Below, in pieces: positions 1 through 6,764 of a stretch of DNA of 27,658 bases. The notes beneath the pieces are model-generated. The model had not been told where the DNA came from. It was given only the letters and a program-made list of their open reading frames with translations, and did no database searches. Numbering within the stretch: the stretch's first letter is position 1; every line of letters begins with the position of its first letter. The translations under genes were made by a program, and so were the position numbers. The stretch is from CAVYPR01 sp052145775 (GTDB taxonomy: Bacteria > Actinomycetota > Acidimicrobiia > Acidimicrobiales > RAAP-2): contig JBKQNY010000193.1 in assembly GCA_052145775.1 (NCBI GenBank), positions 1-27,658 on the forward strand, in the 5' to 3' direction.

Positions 1-583
1 CGGCCCACGACACGAACTCGACGTTGATGCCTCCGTCGTGGTGCGCCTCGAGCCGGGGGCCGACCTCGCGCACCTCAATCGTCGAGGGGTCCTCGGCCCC
101 CACCACCACCAGGTGGGGGTTGCCCACCTCGACCTCCCGGGCCCGGTGGCCGGCCAGGGCGTGCGGCCGCTCCTCGCCGAGGCGCACCGCTCCCATCTCC
201 ACCCGGGCCCAACCGTGGCCGGGCCGCTCGCCCGGCTGGTAGGAGACGGTGCGGACCCCGGCCACCGTGGCCACGGTGAAGTCGGGGGGCTGGACCAGCC
301 CGCCCTCGACCGCGGCCTGGGCCAGGCAGCGCATGCCGTTCCCGCTCATCTCGGCCTCGCTCCCGTCGGCGTTGCGCAGCACCATCGACAAGTCCGCCCC
401 TGTGCGTCCGGGCCCGGCAACGATGACGCCGTCGGCCCCCACCCCGAGGTGGCGGTCGCACACGGCCCGCGCCAGCTCCGCCGTGAGGCGAAGGCTCCCC
501 TCGGGGTCGACGGCAACCAGGAAGTCGTTGCCCGCGCCCTCGTGCTTGGTGAGGGCGAGCGTGGTGCCTGCGGTCCTGGCCAT
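1..583 (-). CDS. dapF: Diaminopimelate epimerase (3' end beyond window)
   Basis: Interconverts LL- and meso-diaminopimelate, the last step before lysine and the source of the peptidoglycan cross-linking residue; cytoplasmic. The first 194 codons are present, so about the last third of the usual 270-280 residues is missing. Visible are the N-terminal KHEGAGNDF motif (residues 13-21), GVGADG (47-52), NADGSEAEMSGNGMRC (71-86) and VGNPH in the second half. The expected catalytic Cys of the NxDGSxxxxCGNGxR signature is Ser80 (codon AGC), although the Cys at residue 86 is kept. The second catalytic Cys would lie just beyond the window. The ATG at 583 gives the usual N-terminus; a GAGAAT element six bases upstream could be a -10 box. 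A GC hairpin separates it from the preceding gene. The family is certain; activity with Ser is an open question. Confidence 0.95.
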   Translation of the reverse strand, partial: MARTAGTTLALTKHEGAGNDFLVAVDPEGSLRLTAELARAVCDRHLGVGADGVIVAGPGRTGADLSMVLRNADGSEAEMSGNGMRCLAQAAVEGGLVQPPDFTVATVAGVRTVSYQPGERPGHGWARVEMGAVRLGEERPHALAGHRAREVEVGNPHLVVVGAEDPSTIEVREVGPRLEAHHDGGINVEFVSWA

Positions 584-620
584 CACGCCATTCTCGCGCC
601 CTGGGGCGCCGGACCGTGCA

Positions 621-641
621 GGGGGCCGCCGGCCGGCCCCC
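621..641 (-). terminator. GC-rich hairpin between the DUF2510-like gene and dapF
   Basis: A perfect 7-bp inverted repeat (GGGGGCC / GGCCCCC) with a 7-base loop lies 14 bases after the stop codon of the small DUF2510-like gene and 38 bases before dapF. No T-run follows, as is common in high-GC Actinomycetota, so it is a candidate terminator only. If real, dapF needs its own promoter. Confidence 0.45.
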
Positions 642-654
642 AGGGGCGGGGAGG

Positions 655-996
655 TCAGTAGCCCTCGCCGTCGAGGAGTCGCTTGGTGTTGGGCGCCCCC
701 ACCTGGCCGATGGCGTCGAGGGACTCCATGAGCGCCTCGCCCTCGTCGTACTGCGAGGACTCCTCGCCGGTGCGCAGGAGGTCCGAGCCGTTGGCCGCCG
801 TCGGGGCCTCCTCGATCCGCCGGGGCTCGGCGACGAAGGCCCCGTCGGGCGGGTCGTCGTAGGACTCGACGTCGCCGTCGCGCACCAGCTTGGTGGGCCG
901 GCCGGCCGACAGCCAGCGCGCCTCGTGGAGCGCGTAGGGGTCGGTGAACCAGCCCTCCTCGTCCTCGTGCTCGTCTGGCGGCGGCAGGTGCGTCAT
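655..996 (-). CDS. Small acidic protein with DUF2510-like motif
   Basis: A 113-residue hypothetical protein. Residues 14-40 (GWFTDPYALHEARWLSAG...) resemble the DUF2510 pattern GWYxDPxGxxxxRYWDGxxWT, a short module often found at the ends of actinobacterial proteins. Here it stands almost alone: an acidic start (DEHEDEE) precedes it and a Glu/Asp/Ser-rich, probably disordered tail follows. There is no signal peptide or membrane segment. The ATG at 996 has a possible ribosome site (AGAGG) about 12 bases upstream, and a promoter-like pair is seen at 1049-1077, so it is probably transcribed separately from the dioxygenase gene. Its function is unknown. The codon pattern and its position in the conserved miaA-dapF block suggest a genuine gene. 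Confidence 0.75.
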   Translation of the reverse strand: MTHLPPPDEHEDEEGWFTDPYALHEARWLSAGRPTKLVRDGDVESYDDPPDGAFVAEPRRIEEAPTAANGSDLLRTGEESSQYDEGEALMESLDAIGQVGAPNTKRLLDGEGY

Positions 997-1048
997 GGGG
1001 CTCGGACCTCTGTCATCGGGTGGGCGGCCGTCCCGCCCGCGTCCCGCC

Positions 1049-1077
1049 AGCCTACCGACCCTCCGCCGGGGTGAGAA
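1049..1077 (-). promoter_or_regulatory. Candidate promoter of the DUF2510-like gene
   Basis: On the minus strand, TTCTCA (1072-1077) and TAGGCT (1049-1054) are separated by exactly 17 bases. Both are partial matches to the vegetative -35/-10 consensus. The predicted start leaves a leader of roughly 45 bases containing the AGAGG ribosome site. The site lies in the 142-base gap after the dioxygenase gene. Confidence 0.4.
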
Positions 1078-1138
1078 GGTGTCCGCCGGGCCGCCCGGAC
1101 GCCCGACACCGAGCCGCTCCCTGCCGGCGCGGCCCGCC

Positions 1139-2131
1139 TCACCGGCCGTCTTCGGCCAGCGCCTCCCTCCAGGGGGATAGGTCGAGCCCGGGGTAGCGCT
1201 TCGCCGTCTCCCCCAAGAGCTCGACGGTCCAGACGGGGTGGCCCGGACCGGGGAAGCCGAACAGGGCGAGCTCGCGCACGGTCGACCCCTCGACGAACCG
1301 GGTCCAGGGCTCCCCGGTCGAGCGGGACTGCTGGGTGTCGTAGCCGATCCACTCGTGGTCGGCCCGCTTGAAGCAGAGCCCCAGGGTGAAGCGCGCGGTG
1401 TGGGCTCCGCCGAAGGGGGCGCCGCGGTGCCAGACGTCGGAGCGGTAGGCGAGGTACGAGCCGCGCACCCCGGGCGCCGGCCGCTCCGCCTCGTAGATGG
1501 CCCGGTTCATCTTGGGCAGGATCACCGGGTAGGGGGAGTCGACGCCGGCCGAGTCGCGCACCGAGACGACCAGCGTCGGGTTCTCGGTCTCGGTGACGTC
1601 GTTCAGGTAGAGGAACCCCGTCAGGTTCCACCACGGGGCGTGGCCGACGGCCGGGAGCCACGAGTGGTTGCGGTCGGTGTGCATGGGCTGCTCGTAGTTG
1701 GTGAGTCCGGCGTACTTGGCCGCGGCGTGGGCCTGGTAGAGGCGGATGTCGTCGCTGCCGAGCGCCCGCTCGGCGAAGTCGACCAGGGAGGGGTGGACGC
1801 ACAGGCGGTTGAGCTGACCCGACCCGGCGAAGGGGAAGGGGCCCATCCACTGCTGCTGCTGGGGGCGGAACCCCGGTCCCTCGGCGGGCCACTCGTAGGC
1901 CTCCTTGGGGAGGAGCGGGTGCCCCCGCCGCCGCTCGAGCTCGCCCTCGGGGTCGGCGAAGTACTCCTCGACGGTGGGGAAGAGGAGCTCGAGGTCGGCG
2001 GCGGCGGCGTCGATCTCCTCGGTGCCGATCAACCCGTCGAGCAACACCCAGCCCTCCTCGCGCCAGGTGGCCAGCTCGTCGTCGGTCGCCACCCTCGAAG
2101 CGATGGCGGCGGGGGCGCGGTTCTCGTTCAT
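1139..2131 (-). CDS. Phytanoyl-CoA dioxygenase (PhyH) family protein
   Basis: Probable non-haem Fe(II)/2-oxoglutarate-dependent oxygenase of 330 residues; its substrate cannot be read from sequence. The iron triad appears as HTD (His151, Asp153) in QPMHTDRNHSW and a distal His235 in SDVWHRG, followed by Arg247 (TARFTLGLCF), a likely 2-oxoglutarate carboxylate ligand. There is no signal peptide. Start choice: the frame is open upstream to 2170 with an ATG at 2149, but the ATG at 2131 lies just after the miaA stop and has a CACAAT element exactly six bases before it, the spacing seen at other genes here. It may also be translated by coupling from miaA. PhyH-family actinobacterial proteins include tailoring enzymes and lipid hydroxylases, so no specific pathway is assigned. 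Confidence 0.85.
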   Translation of the reverse strand: MNENRAPAAIASRVATDDELATWREEGWVLLDGLIGTEEIDAAAADLELLFPTVEEYFADPEGELERRRGHPLLPKEAYEWPAEGPGFRPQQQQWMGPFPFAGSGQLNRLCVHPSLVDFAERALGSDDIRLYQAHAAAKYAGLTNYEQPMHTDRNHSWLPAVGHAPWWNLTGFLYLNDVTETENPTLVVSVRDSAGVDSPYPVILPKMNRAIYEAERPAPGVRGSYLAYRSDVWHRGAPFGGAHTARFTLGLCFKRADHEWIGYDTQQSRSTGEPWTRFVEGSTVRELALFGFPGPGHPVWTVELLGETAKRYPGLDLSPWREALAEDGR

Positions 2132-2135
2132 CGCG

Positions 2136-3059
2136 TCATTGTGGCCCATCGGGCACGTGCTGACCCTCATCGAGCTCGGCGCAGAGGACGGCGAGCGGGT
2201 CCCCGCCGGGCTCGAGCCAGACGATCCGCGGGTCCCGGCGGAACCACGACCGCTGCCGGCGGGCGAAGGCCCGCGTCCGCCGCACGGCCTCTTCGACGCA
2301 CTGTTCCAGCGGCACCTTCGCCTCGACGTGGGCCAGGAGCTCGCGGTAGCCGAGGGCCTGGCGGGCGGTGCGTGACAGCCCTCCCGGCCGCCCGGCCAGG
2401 GCCCGCACCTCGTCGAGCAGCCCCTCGTCCAGCCAGCGGTCGAACCGCTCGGCGATCCGGCGGTCGACCTCGGCCGGCTCGGTCGCCAGGCCGAGCTGCA
2501 CGACGGCGGTCGGCGGGTAGGCGGTGAGGCCGGGGCCGAAGGAGGAGAACGGCCGTCCCGAGCCGAGCGTCACCTCGAGGGCGCGCAGCACCCGGCGGCG
2601 GTTGGTCGGCGTCGTGCGCGAGGCGGCCAGCGGGTCGAGGGCGGCCAGGCGCAGGTAGAGCGAGTCGAGGCCCCCCGGCTGGTCGGCCTCGGCCGACAGC
2701 TCGGCGGCCACCGCCGGCCAGCGGCCCGGGATGTCGAGGTCGTCGACGACCGACCGCAGGTAGAGGCCGGTCCCCCCGACCAGGAGGGGCCGTCGCCCGC
2801 GGGCGGCGATGTCTCGCAGGGCCGAGCGGGCGGCGGCCTGGAACGCCGTGACGGTGAACTCCTCGGCGGGGTCGGCCAGGTCCAAGAGGTGGTGGGGGAC
2901 CTCGGCCCGGGCCGCGGCGGAGGGCTTGGCCGTCCCGATGTCCATGTGGCGGTAGACGGTCATCGAGTCGACGCACACCAGCTCGACGTCGCCCAGCCGG
3001 CGCGCCGCCTCGAGGGCCAGTGCCGACTTCCCCGAGGCCGTGGTCCCCAGGAGGGCCAC
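2136..3059 (-). CDS. miaA: tRNA dimethylallyltransferase
   Basis: Transfers the dimethylallyl group from DMAPP to N6 of A37 in tRNAs reading UNN codons, giving the i6A that MiaB then methylthiolates. The protein has 307 residues, the normal length. Visible are the P-loop GTTASGKS (5-12), DSMTVYRHMDIGTAKP (DSxxVY...GMDIGTAKP in the family), the VPHHLLDL segment, GGTGLY and the basic C-terminal region FARRQRSWFRRDPR. The same frame stays open far upstream inside miaB, but the GTG at 3059 places the P-loop at the expected N-terminal position and falls 17 bases after the miaB stop. It is almost certainly cotranscribed with miaB. The 3' end lies four bases from the start chosen for the dioxygenase gene. 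Confidence 0.96.
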   Translation of the reverse strand: MALLGTTASGKSALALEAARRLGDVELVCVDSMTVYRHMDIGTAKPSAAARAEVPHHLLDLADPAEEFTVTAFQAAARSALRDIAARGRRPLLVGGTGLYLRSVVDDLDIPGRWPAVAAELSAEADQPGGLDSLYLRLAALDPLAASRTTPTNRRRVLRALEVTLGSGRPFSSFGPGLTAYPPTAVVQLGLATEPAEVDRRIAERFDRWLDEGLLDEVRALAGRPGGLSRTARQALGYRELLAHVEAKVPLEQCVEEAVRRTRAFARRQRSWFRRDPRIVWLEPGGDPLAVLCAELDEGQHVPDGPQ

Positions 3060-3076
3060 CGGCCCTCGCCCGGGGC

Positions 3077-4465
3077 TCAACCGGCGGCGACCGGGATCCG
3101 CCGTCGGTGCCGGGGGCCGGCCGTCACCGACCGGAGCACGCCGGACAGGTGGTGGGGGGCGGCCCCGGTCACCTCCACCTCGGCGAAGGAGCCGGGGGCC
3201 GGCGCCGGTCCGGGACCCGGGGCGAAGTGGACGATCTTGCCCTGGCCGGTCCGGGCCGAGGTCACCGAGGGGTCGCGGCGGCTCGGCCCCTCGACCAGCA
3301 CCTCCTCCACCCGCCCGACGCGGGCCTGGTGGCGGGCGAGGGCCGAGCGCTCGACCACGACCCGCAGCCGCTCGAACCGCTCGGCCACCACCTCGGGGGG
3401 GACGAAGCGGTCCTCCAGGGCGGCGGCGCGGGTCCCCGGCCTCGGCGAGAAGATGAAGGTGTAGGCCCCGTCGTAGCGGGCCTCGGCCACCACCTCGAGG
3501 GTGCGCTCGAAGTCGTCGTCGGTCTCGCCCGGGAAGCCGACGATGACGTCGGTGGTGACGGCTAGGTCGGGAATGGCCTGGCGGGCCGAGTCGAGGCGGG
3601 CCAGGTAGCGCCCGGCGGTGTACCCCCGCCGCATGGCGGAGAGGACCCGGTCGCTCCCGGACTGCAGCGGCAGGTGCAGCTGGTCGCAGACGGCCGGGAC
3701 GTCGGCCATGGCGGCCACGGTCTCGGGTCGGAGGTCCTTGGGGTGCGGGCTGGTGAAGCGGACTCGGCGGATCCCCTCGACCTCCCCCACCGCCCGCAGC
3801 AGGTCGGCGAAGAGCGGCCGGCGGCCGGTCAGGTCGCGGCCGTAGGAGTTGACGTTCTGGCCGAGCAGGGTCACCTCGACCACCCCGCGCCCCGCCAGGG
3901 AGCGGACCTCGTCGAGGAGGTCCTCCACGGGCCGGCTGACCTCGGGGCCGCGCACCGAGGGGACGATGCAGAAGGCGCACGAGTTGTCGCAGCCGGTCTG
4001 GATGGTGACCCAGGCGGCGTAGGGCAGCTCGCGGACGGCCGAGAGGGCCGGGGCGTGGTCGACGTCCGCCGGGTCGGGGGCGTCGAGGATCTCGACCACC
4101 GGACCCTCGGCGGCGGCCCGGCGCAGGAGCTCGGGGGCGCGGGCCAGGTTGTGGGTGCCGAACACCACGTCGACGTGGCCGGCCCGGCGGCGGACCAGCT
4201 CGCGGTCCTTCTGGGCCAGGCAGCCGCCGACAGCGATCTGCATCCCCGGGCGGGCGGCCTGCAACGACTTGAGGTGTCCCAGGGTGCCGTAGAGGCGGTT
4301 GTCGGCGTTCTCCCGGATGCAGCAGGTGTTGAGCACGACCACGTCGGCCTCGGCCAGGTCGTCGGCCGGCTCCATGCCCTCGGCCACCAGCAGGCCGGCG
4401 AGGCGCTCGGAGTCGTGCTCGTTCATCTGGCACCCGAAGGTGCGGATCGCGAACGTGCGGGCCAC
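3077..4465 (-). CDS. miaB: tRNA-2-methylthio-N6-dimethylallyladenosine synthase
   Basis: Radical SAM methylthiotransferase that turns i6A37 into ms2i6A37 in tRNA, acting after MiaA. Of 462 residues, the N-terminal UPF0004 domain carries the three auxiliary-cluster cysteines Cys12 (FGCQMN), Cys48 (NTCCIRE) and Cys82 (GGCLAQ). The radical SAM cluster motif CDNSCAFC supplies Cys159, Cys163 and Cys166, and a C-terminal TRAM domain covers about 375-445. All six cluster cysteines are intact. The start is the GTG at 4465, which has TACACT six bases upstream and no ribosome site, fitting a leaderless mRNA. It lies 35 bases after thrB and 17 bases before miaA, so miaB-miaA form a unit. Confidence 0.97.
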   Translation of the reverse strand: MARTFAIRTFGCQMNEHDSERLAGLLVAEGMEPADDLAEADVVVLNTCCIRENADNRLYGTLGHLKSLQAARPGMQIAVGGCLAQKDRELVRRRAGHVDVVFGTHNLARAPELLRRAAAEGPVVEILDAPDPADVDHAPALSAVRELPYAAWVTIQTGCDNSCAFCIVPSVRGPEVSRPVEDLLDEVRSLAGRGVVEVTLLGQNVNSYGRDLTGRRPLFADLLRAVGEVEGIRRVRFTSPHPKDLRPETVAAMADVPAVCDQLHLPLQSGSDRVLSAMRRGYTAGRYLARLDSARQAIPDLAVTTDVIVGFPGETDDDFERTLEVVAEARYDGAYTFIFSPRPGTRAAALEDRFVPPEVVAERFERLRVVVERSALARHQARVGRVEEVLVEGPSRRDPSVTSARTGQGKIVHFAPGPGPAPAPGSFAEVEVTGAAPHHLSGVLRSVTAGPRHRRRIPVAAG

Positions 4466-4471
4466 CGCCGA

Positions 4472-4477
4472 AGTGTA
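4472..4477 (-). promoter_or_regulatory. Candidate -10 box for leaderless miaB
   Basis: TACACT on the minus strand, six bases before the GTG of miaB, in the thrB-miaB gap. No clear -35 is seen. Transcription would start at or next to the GTG. Confidence 0.5.
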
Positions 4478-4500
4478 CGCCCGGCCCCGTGCCCTCTTGC

Positions 4501-5385
4501 TCAGACGGCCTCGGCGTCGCGCACGGGCAGCTCCGCCGCCTCGCCGGTCACCAGGCCCACCACGTCGGCGCGCAGCGCCAGCACCCGGCCCGCCACCCCC
4601 GCCTCGCGCAGCCCCTCGCCGGCGGCGGCCTCGACCGCGCCGAGCCGGTCCTCGGTGGTGATGGCCAGCAGGCTCGGCCCCGAGCCCGACCAGCAGGCGG
4701 CCAGGGCCCCGCCGCCCACCAGGCTGGCCAGCAGCATGGGGGCCTCGGGGAACAGCGGGCTTCGGTAGTCCTGGTGGAGGCGGTCCTCGGTCGCCTCCCT
4801 CACCAGCATGTGGTGGTCGGCCAGGCCGGCCAGGAGCATCCCCATCCGCCCCAGGTTGAAGGCGGCGTCCTCCCGGCTCACCTGGGCGGGCAGGACCTGC
4901 CGGGCCTTGGCGGTGGGCAGGTCCCGGTCGGGCACCACCGCCACGAAGACCAGCGAGGGGTCGAGGGAGAGGCGGGCCACCCGCACCGAGCCGCGCACGT
5001 GGGTGGCGGCCACCAGCCCCCCCACCACACTGGCCGCCGCGTTCTCGGGGTGGCCGTCGACCAGGGCGGCGACGGCCAGCGGGTCACGGGCCCCGGCGGC
5101 GGCGGCGGCCGCCGCGGCCAGTGCGGCCGAGGACCCCAGTCCGCGGGCGACGGGGATCTCCGAACGCACGGTGATGGCCAACCGGTCGTGGCCGGCCACG
5201 TCGATGGCCACCCGGGCCGCCAGGTGGCCGGCGTCGTCGGAAAGCCCGGCACCCTCCCCCTCGCTGCGGACGATGAGGCGCGAGGACGGCTCGATCTCCA
5301 CCTCGACGTAGCGGTCGACGGCCAGGGCCAGCGCGTCGTACCCCGGCCCGAGGTTGGCCGAGGAAGCAGGGGCCCGGGCGCGCAC
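4501..5385 (-). CDS. thrB: Homoserine kinase (GHMP family)
   Basis: Phosphorylates L-homoserine with ATP, the step before threonine synthase; cytoplasmic. The 294-residue protein shows the three GHMP motifs: PASSANLGPGYD (6-17), PVARGLGSSAAL (78-89), the ATP phosphate-binding loop, and SGSGPSLL (233-240). HPENAAASVVGG (112-123) is also typical of ThrB and sets it apart from mevalonate or galactokinases. The start is the GTG at 5385; a stop codon lies in frame 12 bases upstream, so little else is possible. TAGGCT six bases upstream fits a leaderless transcript. The GGAGG just before the GTG is too close to act as an ordinary ribosome site. It follows the carboxypeptidase gene by 23 bases. Neither hom nor thrC is nearby, which is less usual. 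Confidence 0.93.
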   Translation of the reverse strand: MRARAPASSANLGPGYDALALAVDRYVEVEIEPSSRLIVRSEGEGAGLSDDAGHLAARVAIDVAGHDRLAITVRSEIPVARGLGSSAALAAAAAAAAGARDPLAVAALVDGHPENAAASVVGGLVAATHVRGSVRVARLSLDPSLVFVAVVPDRDLPTAKARQVLPAQVSREDAAFNLGRMGMLLAGLADHHMLVREATEDRLHQDYRSPLFPEAPMLLASLVGGGALAACWSGSGPSLLAITTEDRLGAVEAAAGEGLREAGVAGRVLALRADVVGLVTGEAAELPVRDAEAV

Positions 5386-5391
5386 CCTCCA

Positions 5392-5397
5392 AGCCTA
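5392..5397 (-). promoter_or_regulatory. Candidate -10 box for leaderless thrB
   Basis: TAGGCT on the minus strand, six bases before the GTG of thrB, in the 23-base gap after the carboxypeptidase gene. A TTGACG overlapping the upstream stop codon is only 9 bases away and so is not a properly spaced -35. Confidence 0.5.
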
Positions 5398-5408
5398 GGC
5401 GAGGGCCG

Positions 5409-6764
5409 TCAACGGTTGCCCAGGCGGGCCGCCGTGCGCACCGCCACGACTTGCTGCTGGTCGCCCAGGGTGAACAGCGCCGTGCCCACGGTCGCCCCGG
5501 CGCGGCTTCCGGCCCTGGGGTGGTGGGCCACGATCACGGTCTGGGTGATCCGCTGCCCGGGCATGGCCAGCACGGTCGCCGCGCCGTTGGTCACGACCGG
5601 CACCGTCGCCCCGGGCACCGACGCACGGGCCACCGCCTGGCCCCGGCCGACCACCGGCACGGCCACAACGGCCCCCGCCGCGCTCTGGGCTATGGCCAGC
5701 GCCATGTGCCCGGCGGTGTCGAGCACCTCGGGTCCCTGCTGGGAGGTGACCGCGGCCAGGGCGACGAGCGGCCGGCCGGCGACGGTGGTCCGGTAGGCGA
5801 GGATGTCGCCGCCACCGGCCGCCGAGGTGAAGCCTGACTTCACCCCCACCACGCCCGGGGTCGACGCTGTGCCCCCGGCCAGGAGGGGGGTGTAGCTGAG
5901 TGAGGTGCCCGACACCGGGAGCGTCACCGAGGGCATGGACACGGCCTGGGCGAAGGCCGGGTAGGCCATGGCCGCCGACGTCACCTTCAGCAGGTCGGCC
6001 GCCGTCGACATCGAGTGCGGTGTGTAGCCGCTGGCGTCGGCGTAGTGGGTCTGGTGCATGCCGAGGGTGGCCGCCGTGGCGTTCATCTTGGCCACGAAGG
6101 CCGGGACCGAGCCGGCGTCCCAGCAGGCCAGGGTGTAGGCGAGGTCGTTGGCCGAGTGCACGAGCATGCCGTCGAGCGCCTGGCGCTCGGTGAGCACCTC
6201 GCCGGCCTGGATCTCGACGCTGGCCTGTGTCGTGTCGAGATCTGTTGTGAAGTCCTGGGCGTCGGCGGGGCTGATGTTGAGGTCGGGACCGTTCGACCCT
6301 GTGGCGAGCGGGTGGTCGTGCAGGACCACGTAGGCGGTCATGACCTTGGTCATGCTGGCCACCGGCACGGGGTGCTCGGGGCCCGACTGGGCCCGGTAGC
6401 CCACCGCCGGGACGGCCACCGCGGACTCGCCGGTCGGCGGCCACGGCATGGCGGGATCGCCCGCCGGCACCTGGTGCGCGGCCGGGAGCGTGACGCGCAC
6501 CGCCGCCACCGGGGTCGCCCCGGGGCCCCCGGCGATGCCCACCCAGGCCAGCAGGACCACCAGGGCGGCCACCACCGCGGCCGTGCGCCGGAGCCGCCGG
6601 TTGCGGCGGTTCCGGGCGACGCGGTCGGCGTCGACCCAGCCGCGGCCCGAAGCGTGCAGGCCCCGGCCCCGCGCGTCCCCCCGGTCTGCGACCGGCCTCG
6701 CCGGGGACCTCGCACCGGTCGCGACCAGGTCCCCCGGGGGGGCGGAGGCTCCGCTACCTTCCAC
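5409..6764 (-). CDS. D-alanyl-D-alanine carboxypeptidase, membrane-anchored (S11 family)
   Basis: Low-molecular-mass penicillin-binding protein that probably trims the terminal D-Ala of peptidoglycan stem peptides. Of 451 residues, the Arg-rich first 60 are cytoplasmic, one membrane segment (about 61-79) anchors it, and the catalytic domain is outside. The active-site set is SMTK (Ser137, Lys140), SAN (204-206) and KSG (309-311), the last in place of the commoner KTG. A C-terminal beta-rich region (about 365-450) resembles the PBP5 C-terminal domain. There is no C-terminal amphipathic anchor, so it depends on the N-terminal segment. The GTG start at 6764 overlaps the end of ftsK by 11 bases, with GGAG about 10 bases upstream, so the two are coupled. 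A later GTG start is possible. Confidence 0.9.
   Translation of the reverse strand: MEGSGASAPPGDLVATGARSPARPVADRGDARGRGLHASGRGWVDADRVARNRRNRRLRRTAAVVAALVVLLAWVGIAGGPGATPVAAVRVTLPAAHQVPAGDPAMPWPPTGESAVAVPAVGYRAQSGPEHPVPVASMTKVMTAYVVLHDHPLATGSNGPDLNISPADAQDFTTDLDTTQASVEIQAGEVLTERQALDGMLVHSANDLAYTLACWDAGSVPAFVAKMNATAATLGMHQTHYADASGYTPHSMSTAADLLKVTSAAMAYPAFAQAVSMPSVTLPVSGTSLSYTPLLAGGTASTPGVVGVKSGFTSAAGGGDILAYRTTVAGRPLVALAAVTSQQGPEVLDTAGHMALAIAQSAAGAVVAVPVVGRGQAVARASVPGATVPVVTNGAATVLAMPGQRITQTVIVAHHPRAGSRAGATVGTALFTLGDQQQVVAVRTAARLGNR

Noticed and set aside
2136..4433. A possible fusion in which the miaA frame extends far upstream through miaB
   Set aside because: The upstream part is low-complexity Arg/Pro/Gly from the wrong frame of miaB; MiaA has its normal N-terminus from the GTG at 3059.
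5398..5412. TTGACG before thrB as a -35 box
   Set aside because: Only nine bases separate it from TAGGCT, too close for a promoter.
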